64,000 nt of DNA from an uncultured Bacteroidia bacterium. GTDB lineage: Bacteria > Bacteroidota > Bacteroidia > Bacteroidales > ML635J-15. The stretch lies in the NCBI GenBank assembly GCA_902776565.1, contig CACYQN010000001.1, positions 1-64,000 of the forward strand. Direction: 5' to 3'. The notes below the pieces were generated by a model. That model did not search any database, was not told where the DNA came from, and saw only the letters and a program-made list of their open reading frames with translations. Positions 43,267 to 51,103 of the stretch are shown one piece after another. A program made the position numbers and the translations under genes. Numbering within the stretch: the stretch's first letter is position 1; each line of letters starts with the position of its first letter.

Positions 43267-44229
43267 ATGAAAAAGAATTTATTGATTGCAGCGATTGCAT
43301 TGATGGCAGTTGCATTTGTATCATGTCAGAAAGACGGCGTTTACAAGCCGAAACAGAGAATCGACAAGATTACCCGTAGCTGGACAAAAACCGAGGAATA
43401 TAAAGATGTTACGGGTATTACCCACACTGATAATACTTCGGCAGATTCTTGGGTTTGTGAAGCATGGGTTTGGGGAGACAAGACCGTTGAAAGCAGAACT
43501 TTTACAGAATTTGTTCCGACTTTAGCTGGTCCTACATATCCTTTTCATAAGGTAACCTATTCATACGATGACAAGAATAGAATCACTGGTGCACAGGATG
43601 GTGACCACAAAATCGAATACACTTACAACGACGACAAGAAGTTCTCGAAAATTACTGTATATGACGGTGCAAACCTTGAAAGCACAGTAGAAATCAACTA
43701 CGACGGTAAGGTTGTTAATTCGTTGAAGGTAACAAAATTCTATCCTGCAAAGAAGTGTGAAGCTGCTCTTGCTATGGTTTTGCCGAGACAGATTGTTGAT
43801 GTAGTTTGCAGCGACACTGAAGAAGAAATTGTTGCTAAGGATGCAAGGACTGTCGTTACCGACATTACAATCGAATGGGATGGAAAGAACATCGTAAAGA
43901 TGGATGCAAAGTCGAGCGACGATGTTACAACTACAACTACCTACGAATATGATGGTAAGTTGAATCCTTACGCTGGCTTCTACTGCGGTACTGGCGTTTC
44001 TGCAGCAATGTACTCGAAGAATAATATAATAAAGACAACTACAACTAAAAAGGAAGTATTGGGTAACGGTACTTTAACTATTGATACTGAAGAAACAGTA
44101 GAGTATGAGTATGACGGTAAGGTTCCTTCAACCGTTAAGACAACAACTGTTGAAAAAAGGAATGGCTTGTTGACGGGAGAGCGTACAATTACAACTGTTA
44201 CTACCGACGTTTACGAATACACCAAGTAA
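43267..44229 (+). CDS. Lipoprotein of unknown function (paralogue A)
   Basis: A 320-residue predicted lipoprotein: the signal peptide ends at AFVSC (lipobox, Cys20), followed by a QKDGVYKPKQRIDKI opening. The body is a run of short beta-hairpin units around Y-x-Y-D/N-x-K (YSYDDKNRI, YTYNDDKKF, INYDGKVV, YEYDGKL, YEYDGKV), as in RHS/YD-like strand repeats. The protein is Lys-, Thr- and Glu-rich. It is paralogous to the gene at 44445 (same opening and repeats), a tandem duplication separated by a terminator. The function is not known; likely in the outer-membrane inner leaflet or on the surface. Confidence 0.82.
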   Translation: MKKNLLIAAIALMAVAFVSCQKDGVYKPKQRIDKITRSWTKTEEYKDVTGITHTDNTSADSWVCEAWVWGDKTVESRTFTEFVPTLAGPTYPFHKVTYSYDDKNRITGAQDGDHKIEYTYNDDKKFSKITVYDGANLESTVEINYDGKVVNSLKVTKFYPAKKCEAALAMVLPRQIVDVVCSDTEEEIVAKDARTVVTDITIEWDGKNIVKMDAKSSDDVTTTTTYEYDGKLNPYAGFYCGTGVSAAMYSKNNIIKTTTTKKEVLGNGTLTIDTEETVEYEYDGKVPSTVKTTTVEKRNGLLTGERTITTVTTDVYEYTK

Positions 44230-44252
44230 TTTGTTTAAGTTTTAAAATAATC

Positions 44253-44281
44253 AAGGCTTCCCGATGTGGAAGCCTTTTTTT
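44253..44281 (+). terminator. Terminator after lipoprotein A
   Basis: 9-bp perfect stem AAGGCTTCC / GGAAGCCTT, 6-base loop, T run of eight or more. Confidence 0.9.
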
Positions 44282-44411
44282 TGTGTTTGTATTTATGAAA
44301 ATAGATGTGCTAAGTTATTGGTTTTTAATAGACTCAATCTTGATGGCAAATTTTTTTTGAATATTTTTTGAAAAAAAATGTTTTATAACTTGTTTTTTGC
44401 TCTCAAAGGTG

Positions 44412-44419
44412 TATTTTTG
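44412..44419 (+). promoter_or_regulatory. Promoter -7 box (TATTTTTG) of lipoprotein B
   Basis: TATTTTTG lies 25 bp before ATG 44445. Confidence 0.7.
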
Positions 44420-44444
44420 CATAATGTATTGAATTTTATATTTT

Positions 44445-45407
44445 ATGAAAAGAATAGTATTTGCATTTGTGGCTTTATTTTGCGTTGCGGCTTTCGTGTC
44501 GTGTAACAAGAGTGGTATTTATACTCCGAAGGACAAACTTTCAAAAGTTTGGATGGAGAGAGAGTCTTCGGTAATAATTGACAGTGTGGAGCAAAAAAAT
44601 CCACCAGTAGAAAAGTTTTTGTACGAAGGCTGGGAGTGGGACGGCAAGTATTTGAAGTCGCGTACGGTCTATAGGGCAAACGGCGATGTTAGGTTCAGTT
44701 ATAATTATGAGTACAACGATAAGATGAAAAATAGGGTTGTGGGCATAACATCAAGTATTCCTGCCGAACGTAAGAATCGTATCCGTTTCTTGTACGACGA
44801 TGATAGCAAATTGCTGAAGGAAATAAAGTATTTCACTGAATATTTCCCCGATTCAGACCTCCCCTACAGGTGGATTGAAGTCGGATACGATGGCAACAAG
44901 GTGGTTTCTCTGAAGGAAACTATCAATACTCAGCGTGCTCCGCATAAATCGGATATGGAAACATCTTTGCTGCCTTATTTTGTGTCGGAAGGTATGGCGG
45001 AAAGTATTGCCGAGAACGAAATAACATCAAAGATAGAGTATGATTCTAAAATAAACGAATATGCTATCGAGTGGGAAAAGAAAAACATTTCGCATGTTAA
45101 GATTACTACTACTGTAGGTGGAAAAACAAGCGAGGTAAATATTTCATACACTTACGACAAGAACAAGAATCCTCAGTATGCACGCGTTATGGGTTTGATT
45201 GAAGATGGTGACGTAAACTCTCTTATTTTCTCGCACAACAACGTGGCTAGTTGCACATACGAAAGCGAGAATATGACTTATACCGAGCAGTGCGAATATA
45301 CCTACGACAAGAAAGTTCCTGTCGAGAAGATTATTTATAGAGACCAGAAAACTGGCATGATAACTTCCAAGATTACAGAAAAATGGACATACGAATATGC
45401 TGAATAA
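44445..45407 (+). CDS. Lipoprotein of unknown function (paralogue B)
   Basis: A 320-residue predicted lipoprotein, exactly the length of paralogue A. The signal ends at AAFVSC (Cys20), then NKSGIYTPKDKLSKV. It has the same Y-x-Y-D/N hairpin units (YNYEYNDKM, FLYDDDSKL, VGYDGNKV, ISYTYDKNK, CEYTYDKKV). It has its own promoter and terminator, so it is separately regulated from paralogue A. I do not know the function. Confidence 0.82.
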   Translation: MKRIVFAFVALFCVAAFVSCNKSGIYTPKDKLSKVWMERESSVIIDSVEQKNPPVEKFLYEGWEWDGKYLKSRTVYRANGDVRFSYNYEYNDKMKNRVVGITSSIPAERKNRIRFLYDDDSKLLKEIKYFTEYFPDSDLPYRWIEVGYDGNKVVSLKETINTQRAPHKSDMETSLLPYFVSEGMAESIAENEITSKIEYDSKINEYAIEWEKKNISHVKITTTVGGKTSEVNISYTYDKNKNPQYARVMGLIEDGDVNSLIFSHNNVASCTYESENMTYTEQCEYTYDKKVPVEKIIYRDQKTGMITSKITEKWTYEYAE

Positions 45408-45422
45408 TTAAAAGCTAAAACG

Positions 45423-45453
45423 AAAAAGGGCGAATTTTTTCGCCCTTTTTTTG
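45423..45453 (+). terminator. Terminator after lipoprotein B
   Basis: 10-bp stem AAAAAGGGCG / CGCCCTTTTT with an 8-base loop and a long T run. Confidence 0.9.
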
Positions 45454-45483
45454 TTTTTATTGTTTTGGAGTGTTATTTTTTCT

Positions 45484-45491
45484 TAACTTTG
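45484..45491 (+). promoter_or_regulatory. Promoter -7 box (TAACTTTG) of the DUF4249-like gene
   Basis: TAACTTTG lies 23 bp before ATG 45515 and supports that start over the longer frame at 45470. Confidence 0.68.
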
Positions 45492-45514
45492 CCTTTTGGA
45501 TTAGAGTTATAACG

Positions 45515-46609
45515 ATGATTAAAAAGTTTTTGATATATAGCGCCTTGTGCCTGATGTTTGCGGCTTCGGCCTGCAATTCCGATTTCGATGTAACTGATAA
45601 ATGGGAGGATTCTCCTGCTATATATTGCGTTCTTGATACTTCACAGAGCATGCAGTATGTAAAGGTAAACAAGAGTTTTCTTGGTAATCTTCCTGCATCC
45701 GAAATGGCTACGGTGTCCGATTCGTTGTTCTACGACTGCGATGTGCAGGTGAAACTTCATAGAAAGCAAGGTAAATCTATTTTAAAGACTTGGAATTTCT
45801 GGGCGGCAGATAGTATTCCTAAGGAGAGCGGTTATTTTGCAAACGACAGGAATACTATATGGGTTGGCCGTCCCGAACTTATCAATGGCTATACATATGA
45901 GCTTGAAGTTAATATCGACAATGGCAGAATCATCGCAAAGGGTGAAACTCAGTTGGTTGACGGCAGCAGGATTCAAGTTCCAGCAAAACTTGCTCCTAAG
46001 GTTGAACTTGCAAGGTACAACCAGGATTTCAGCATAAAGTATAATCCGGGGACAAATGCAAACTTGCAGGAAACAAATGTGTATTTCAACTATCTGGAAG
46101 TAAAGAATACTGGTGATACGGTCAAGAAGAGCATAAATGTTTTCAGCAATCAGGCATATAAAACATCTGTAAATACATATACAGCGGTTGAACTTGCCTT
46201 CAGTGTGCTTTCCTTCTATAGTTCGCTGGCTGCACAGATCAATGCCGATGATGAAACTGTTGTGAAAAGATTGGTGTATATGAATCCGAATGAGAAAAAG
46301 GATCAAGCTCTCACTATTGTTGTCTCGTCTGGAGATGAGAATCTGTACACCTACATGCAGGTTACTAAGCCTACAAGCGGCATTGCACAGGACCGACCGA
46401 TATTTACCAATGTCTATATTGATGAAAGTTCAAAGATGAATGGTGGCAAGGCTTACGGACTAATAGCTTCTCGCTGTTCAGTTTCTGTGTCGAAGGCTCT
46501 TGGTTCCGAAACGCTTGATTCTATTTCAAGAGGCATTCATACCAAGAATCTGAAGTTCCCGTCGTGGGCAGACAATTACTACCTCACACACAAGCCCTAC
46601 GACAAATAA
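45515..46609 (+). CDS. DUF4249-like lipoprotein
   Basis: A 364-residue predicted lipoprotein (signal ending FAASAC, Cys about 20). The opening of the mature part (PAIYCVLDTSQSMQYVKVNKSFLG) and the overall layout of two beta-sandwich-like halves match the DUF4249 family, abundant in Bacteroidota. Family members usually sit beside a TonB-dependent receptor with a carboxypeptidase-regulatory domain; no such receptor is here, so this is an orphan. Function unknown, presumed outer-membrane ligand handling. Confidence 0.72.
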   Translation: MIKKFLIYSALCLMFAASACNSDFDVTDKWEDSPAIYCVLDTSQSMQYVKVNKSFLGNLPASEMATVSDSLFYDCDVQVKLHRKQGKSILKTWNFWAADSIPKESGYFANDRNTIWVGRPELINGYTYELEVNIDNGRIIAKGETQLVDGSRIQVPAKLAPKVELARYNQDFSIKYNPGTNANLQETNVYFNYLEVKNTGDTVKKSINVFSNQAYKTSVNTYTAVELAFSVLSFYSSLAAQINADDETVVKRLVYMNPNEKKDQALTIVVSSGDENLYTYMQVTKPTSGIAQDRPIFTNVYIDESSKMNGGKAYGLIASRCSVSVSKALGSETLDSISRGIHTKNLKFPSWADNYYLTHKPYDK

Positions 46610-46949
46610 TACCCAAGATAGTCGTAGGCTCTTGCCTGCGACGTATTTATGTCCTTCGGGATTTATAATCCCGAAGGTACGAATATAAGGATATTTTATC
46701 CGCAAACACACACCTTGAGCCAGCCATAAAACCCACTCTGTCCTTCGGGATTTATACTCCCGAAGGTACGAATATAAGGATATTTTATCCGCCAAACACA
46801 AACCTTGAGCCTATCATAAAACCTACCATAATCTCACTAAAATTTAATAACAATCGCATCCATATTTTGGGGCATAAATATTTGTTTTTCCTTATTTTTT
46901 ATTTCTAAAAGTTTTCTTAACTTTGGCACTTTAATGTCGGAGGATTGAA
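46610..46949. repeat. 89-bp tandem duplication (46651-46739, 46740-46829) with hairpin, then tmk promoter
   Basis: Two head-to-tail copies of an 89-bp unit. Each begins with the hairpin TCCTTCGGGA / TCCCGAAGG and continues CGAATATAAGGATATTTTAT and CACCTTGAGCC. They are preceded by GTCGTAGGCTCTTGCCTGCG, related to the repeats at 38750. No gene is seen in this 340-bp gap; the tmk promoter box TAACTTTG is at 46918-46925. Confidence 0.88.
46918..46925 (+). promoter_or_regulatory. tmk promoter -7 box (TAACTTTG) with strong ribosome-binding site
   Basis: TAACTTTG lies 24 bp before ATG 46950. A GGAGG sequence is centred about 9 bp before the start, one of the few clear Shine-Dalgarno sequences in the window. 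Confidence 0.7.
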
Positions 46950-47636
46950 ATGGCTTTTATCGTAATCGAAGGTCTTGACGGAGCAGGCAAGTCAACACAG
47001 GTGGATTTGCTGTCAAGATATTTGCAATCAGAAGGTAAGAAGGTTGAATATGTGCATTTCCCCACAGGCGACTCGGAGATTTTCGGCGAGATGATAAACC
47101 GTTTCCTGCGTGGCGAGTTTGGTGGAATCGGCGATGTGAACCCTTATCTGGTGTCGCTGCTCTTTGCTGGCGACCGCTACAATATGGCTCCGAAGATAAA
47201 CGCTTGGCTTGCCGAAGGCAAATTCGTAATAAACGACCGCTATGTGTATTCAAACATCGGTTTCCAGTGCGCCAAGATTGCCGACGAGCAGGAAAAACGC
47301 AAGCTGTTCGAATGGATTTTCAACCTTGAGTTCAACTACTTCAAGATTCCGCGTCCCGACCTCAATATTTTCCTCGACGTGCCGTTTTCGTTCACCGAAA
47401 AACGTCTTGCCGAAAACCGTACCGGCAAGGACCGCGACTATCTGAACGGCAAGACCGACATCCACGAGGCCGACCTCAACTTCCAGAAGAAGGTGCGCGA
47501 AACCTATATCCGTGCAACCGAAACCGACGACAGGCTTGTGCGTATCGACTGTTCCGACAATGGCTCGATGCTTCCTGCCGAAAAAATCTCGGAAAAAATC
47601 ATAGCAGAACTTAGAAAACATAATTTTGTAAAATAA
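46950..47636 (+). CDS. tmk: Thymidylate kinase
   Basis: Phosphorylates dTMP to dTDP for DNA synthesis. 228 residues, within the family range of about 205-230. The P-loop is IEGLDGAGKST (about 5-15); the NDRYVYSN motif (about 93-100; DRY/W-like) contacts dTMP, and a LID-like region near 150-165 holds ENRTGKDRD. It leads a four-gene run on the same strand (tmk, DoxX-like, tpiA, then prmA) with only 12 bp to the next gene. Confidence 0.93.
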   Translation: MAFIVIEGLDGAGKSTQVDLLSRYLQSEGKKVEYVHFPTGDSEIFGEMINRFLRGEFGGIGDVNPYLVSLLFAGDRYNMAPKINAWLAEGKFVINDRYVYSNIGFQCAKIADEQEKRKLFEWIFNLEFNYFKIPRPDLNIFLDVPFSFTEKRLAENRTGKDRDYLNGKTDIHEADLNFQKKVRETYIRATETDDRLVRIDCSDNGSMLPAEKISEKIIAELRKHNFVK

Positions 47637-47648
47637 AACTTTAATAAT

Positions 47649-49184
47649 ATGATGACGATAATAAGAACCTTGTTCAGATGGCTTGTTGGAGCCACATTTA
47701 TTTTTTCTGGCTTTGTAAAGGTTATTGACCCGCTGGGTTATGGCTACAAGATTGCCGACTACTTGGAGGCTATGCACCTTTCTGCAATCGACGGGGCTGC
47801 ACTTCCGCTCGCGCTGATACTCGCCGTGTTGGAACTTGTGATAGGCTTCTCGTTGTTTTTCAATCAGTTGCCCAAGCTCGGCGCATTGGGAGCCTTGCTG
47901 ATGATGGTGTTCTTTACGCCGTTGACGCTGTGGCTGGCAATTGCAAATCCTGTGTCCGACTGCGGATGCTTCGGCGATGCCCTGGTAATCACCAACTGGC
48001 AGACATTCTTCAAGAACTTGGTCCTGCTGGCGATGGCGATACTGCTTTTCGTACAAAGGAAGAAGATAAAGACCCATTATCATACTGGAGTTCAGTGGAT
48101 TATAATGTTTGTCGTGGGGTTTGCATCGCTCGGACTCGGTTTTTACTGCCTCAAGACCTTGCCAATTATCGACTTCCGTCCGTACCATATTGGCGCAAAT
48201 ATTGCCGAAGGTATGATTGTCCCCGAAGATGCTCCTAAGCCAGTGATTGAAAGCTCGTTCATCTACGAAAAGGACGGAAAGCAAAAGGAATTCTCCATCG
48301 ACAATCTGCCCGATGAATCGTGGAAGTTCATCGATGCAAAGCATATCGTTATCGACCCAGGCTATGTACCGCCAATCCACGACTTTACAATGACAAAGCC
48401 GGTCGTTGAAACTGCTGGTATGGAAGTTGACCTCGACGGTGTGGAACTTGTATATAAGAACGCCGACGGCGAGCAGATGTTTGCCGATGTTTCATCAGTG
48501 CCCGATGCTTCCTGGAAATTTGACCACTACATCTGCGATGAGTGCGAAGGCGATATTGATGTGTCGAAAATAAGGATTACCTACAGCGATGCCGAAGGAA
48601 AGCCCGTGGTTCTTGGCGTTGATGAGGCTCCTGAGGATTTGGACTTTATTGAGGCTGCTTATGAGGACGAGGCTACCGAAACCGACATTGCACCGCGTGT
48701 CCTTGCCGACGAGAGGTATTCGTTCCTGATGATTGCATTGCGCCTCGAAGATATGGAAACCGAGCATCTGGCTGAATTTGACTCGATTGCCGAATTTGCC
48801 GCAAAGAACAATATGGGCTTCTACTGTATGACTTCGTCGAATGCCGAGTCGATAGCGACATTTACTGCCGAACATCCTGTAAATTACGGATTCTACAATA
48901 CCGACCCGATAACATTGAAGACTATTGTCCGCTCTAATCCGGGATTGCTTCTTATCCGCAAGGGTACAGTCATCGACAAATGGCACGATGGAAATTTGCC
49001 TGAAGTTTCGGAACTCAAGAACGAACTAACGGGTACAATGTTTACCAAGCAGCACAACCAGCGCGACAGACTGCTGTATGTAGTTTGGATTCTGGGTGCG
49101 TTACTGGCAATGGCTCTTATAAGGAACATATACAATTGGCTAATCAAAAACAGATATATTAACGATAAAAACGATACGATATGA
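47649..49184 (+). CDS. DoxX/MauE-like membrane protein with triplicated periplasmic module
   Basis: A 511-residue protein. The N-terminal four-helix DoxX/MauE-like domain (about 1-150) carries the Cys motif DCGCFGD (about 100-106), as in proteins linked to disulfide chemistry. An insert (about 195-345) has three related units, each a YxKDGK-like strand followed by an acidic (L/V)PDxSWKF-like motif ([26 protein letters not shown]). The following region (about 355-475) resembles a thioredoxin-like fold without an evident CxxC, and a last helix is near 480-500. In Bacteroides the gene next to tpiA (BT_3928-type) is similar but, as I recall, with one unit. It overlaps tpiA by 4 bp (ATGA). Function unknown. 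Confidence 0.78.
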   Translation: MMTIIRTLFRWLVGATFIFSGFVKVIDPLGYGYKIADYLEAMHLSAIDGAALPLALILAVLELVIGFSLFFNQLPKLGALGALLMMVFFTPLTLWLAIANPVSDCGCFGDALVITNWQTFFKNLVLLAMAILLFVQRKKIKTHYHTGVQWIIMFVVGFASLGLGFYCLKTLPIIDFRPYHIGANIAEGMIVPEDAPKPVIESSFIYEKDGKQKEFSIDNLPDESWKFIDAKHIVIDPGYVPPIHDFTMTKPVVETAGMEVDLDGVELVYKNADGEQMFADVSSVPDASWKFDHYICDECEGDIDVSKIRITYSDAEGKPVVLGVDEAPEDLDFIEAAYEDEATETDIAPRVLADERYSFLMIALRLEDMETEHLAEFDSIAEFAAKNNMGFYCMTSSNAESIATFTAEHPVNYGFYNTDPITLKTIVRSNPGLLLIRKGTVIDKWHDGNLPEVSELKNELTGTMFTKQHNQRDRLLYVVWILGALLAMALIRNIYNWLIKNRYINDKNDTI

Positions 49185-49942
49185 GAAAAAAAATTGTTGC
49201 AGGAAACTGGAAGATGAACACCTTGGTAAGTCAGGGTAAGGCTTTGGCAGAAGAGTTGAACGCCTTTATGAAGACTTACGATATGCCCGCAGGCAAATTG
49301 GTTATTATCGGAACCCCGTTTACACACCTTTCAACTTGTGTCGAGGCTGTTGATACCAAGAAAATTCACGTTGCAGCACAGAACTGCTCGCAGTTCGAGA
49401 AGGGCGCATATACTGGCGAAGTTGCTGCCAATATGATTAAGGACTTGGGCGTTGAATATACTATTATCGGTCATAGCGAACGCCGTCAGTATTTCGGTGA
49501 TACCGATGAGGTTATCGCAACCAAGCTCGCACAGTGCTATGCAAACGGACTTTCGCCGGTACTTTGCTGTGGCGAAAAGCTTGAGGAACGCGAGGCTGGC
49601 AAGCATTTCGAGGTTATCGAGTCGCAGTTGCGCAATGCCTTGAAGGATGTTTCTGCCGAGAATTTCAAGAATACCATTGTTGCCTACGAACCGGTATGGG
49701 CAATTGGAACCGGCAAGACCGCAACTCCCGACCAGGCAGAGGAAATCCACGCTTTCATCCGTGGCTTGATTGCAAAGCTGTATGATGCAAAGATTGCCGA
49801 CGACACTACAATCCTTTATGGCGGTAGCGTAAATGCAGGCAACGCAGCAAACTTGTTCGCTCAGCCCGACATCGACGGTGGACTTGTTGGCGGTGCATCG
49901 CTCAAGGCAAACGATTTCATTAGCATAATAAAGGCTATTTAA
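49181..49942 (+). CDS. tpiA: Triosephosphate isomerase
   Basis: Interconverts dihydroxyacetone phosphate and glyceraldehyde 3-phosphate. 253 residues, TIM barrel. Seen are GNWKMN (about 8-13, Lys catalytic), IIGHSERR (about 94-101, His electrophile), and [18 protein letters not shown] (about 168-185, catalytic Glu and flexible loop 6), then [10 protein letters not shown] for phosphate binding. The ATGA overlap with the preceding DoxX-like gene indicates coupling. A terminator follows 8 bp after the stop. Confidence 0.97.
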   Translation: MRKKIVAGNWKMNTLVSQGKALAEELNAFMKTYDMPAGKLVIIGTPFTHLSTCVEAVDTKKIHVAAQNCSQFEKGAYTGEVAANMIKDLGVEYTIIGHSERRQYFGDTDEVIATKLAQCYANGLSPVLCCGEKLEEREAGKHFEVIESQLRNALKDVSAENFKNTIVAYEPVWAIGTGKTATPDQAEEIHAFIRGLIAKLYDAKIADDTTILYGGSVNAGNAANLFAQPDIDGGLVGGASLKANDFISIIKAI

Positions 49943-49950
49943 TTTATTCT

Positions 49951-49982
49951 GACGATGGGGGCTGCCTCCATCGTCTTTTTTT
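49951..49982 (+). terminator. Terminator after tpiA
   Basis: 11-bp stem GACGATGGGGG / CCTCCATCGTC (one G-U), 3-base loop, then a T run. Confidence 0.88.
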
Positions 49983-50040
49983 ATTTGCAAAATAAAAGAA
50001 TGATTATCGGTAATTGCCACAAAAAGGATATAGAGAGGAG

Positions 50041-50226
50041 ATTCCGCATAAACGAACTCACAAGCAACGTTCCTTATGCTGTTCGTTCTGTTTTGTGGAA
50101 CCTTCAGCTCACGAAGCTTGCGAGTAATGACAGTGAAGCGTCTTTTTTTCTGGTCATTTCGGAAACTATGATGAACCAGCGATACGGGACGTGGAGCTGT
50201 GTGAATCAAGTTGTCCGAAATCTCCC
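50041..50226. repeat. Two half copies (R4, R5) of the dispersed palindromic element in swapped order
   Basis: R4 (50041-50131) matches the right half of R1 (ATTCCGCATAAACGAACTC ... GTTTTGTGGAA). R5 (50153-50226) matches the left half (GTCATTTCGG ... GCGATACGGGACGTGGAGC ... CCGAAATCTCCC). The right half comes first. They fill most of the 330-bp gap 49943-50272; no gene is seen there. Confidence 0.82.
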
Positions 50227-50272
50227 ATAAGTAGATTATTGCCGATAATTATAATTAAAAAAAGCAACCGAA

Positions 50273-51094
50273 ATGAATTATTTGGAACTTTCAATTGAAA
50301 TACCGAGGAGCAATCCCGACCTTTCCGACATATTGGTGGCATTTCTTGCCGAACAGAACTTTGACAGTTTCAGCGAGGAAGGCGGAAAACTTTTGGCTTA
50401 CGTCGAGGAAAATAAGTACAGCAAAGCAGATGTTGATGAAATCCTTGCACAGTTTGGCGTTACTGCAACCGAAAAGATTATCCCGCAGGAAAACTGGAAC
50501 AAGCAGTGGGAAGAGAACTTTTCGCCTATCGTTGTTGACGAAAATTTGGCAATAAAGGCTCCGTTCCATACCGAAAACTTTGATACAAAGCATACTATCG
50601 TCATCGAACCGAAAATGTCGTTTGGTACGGGACACCACGCCACCACCTCGATGATGTGTCGGCTTATTGCCGAACTCGACCTCAAAGCTAAGGTCGGTCT
50701 CGATATGGGCTGCGGAACAGGAATCCTTGCAATTTATGCTTCAATTCTCGGTGCATCAAAGATTTATGCAATCGACATTGACGAATGGGCTTTTGAAAAT
50801 ACTGTGGAAAATGCCGAGCGCAATGGCGTTTCAAATATTGTAGCATCCTGTGGCGATGTGCAGGATATTCCCGAAGTGGAATACGACTTCGTGTTTGCAA
50901 ACATCAACCTCAACATACTGAAAAAACAGATTCCGACTTACGCACGGCTGATGAAAAAGGGCGCAGTTTTGCTGCTTAGCGGTTTCTTCTTCACCGAAAT
51001 CGACCAGATAAAGGAAGTTTGCGCTTCGTGCGGACTGTCGTATGTAAAATGCCTGACCTCGGAAGAGTGGACGGCTTGTGTTTTTGAAAAATAA
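50273..51094 (+). CDS. prmA: Ribosomal protein L11 methyltransferase PrmA
   Basis: Trimethylates ribosomal protein L11 using S-adenosylmethionine. 273 residues. The N-terminal substrate-binding domain (about 1-85) contains QENWNKQWEENFSPI (about 68-82, the family W-W motif). The class I methyltransferase domain has the preceding FGTGHHATTSMM (about 118-129), the SAM motif DMGCGTGILAI (about 145-155), and the NPP-like catalytic motif as FANINLNIL (about 212-220). It precedes the 1545-residue secreted-protein gene by 9 bp, so transcription probably continues. Confidence 0.92.
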   Translation: MNYLELSIEIPRSNPDLSDILVAFLAEQNFDSFSEEGGKLLAYVEENKYSKADVDEILAQFGVTATEKIIPQENWNKQWEENFSPIVVDENLAIKAPFHTENFDTKHTIVIEPKMSFGTGHHATTSMMCRLIAELDLKAKVGLDMGCGTGILAIYASILGASKIYAIDIDEWAFENTVENAERNGVSNIVASCGDVQDIPEVEYDFVFANINLNILKKQIPTYARLMKKGAVLLLSGFFFTEIDQIKEVCASCGLSYVKCLTSEEWTACVFEK

Positions 51095-51103
51095 TATGAT
51101 AAT

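Noticed and set aside
47250..48380. 376-codon minus-strand frame across tmk and the DoxX-like gene
   Set aside because: Runs antisense through two recognised genes and is rich in His/Arg/Gln from complementary codons.
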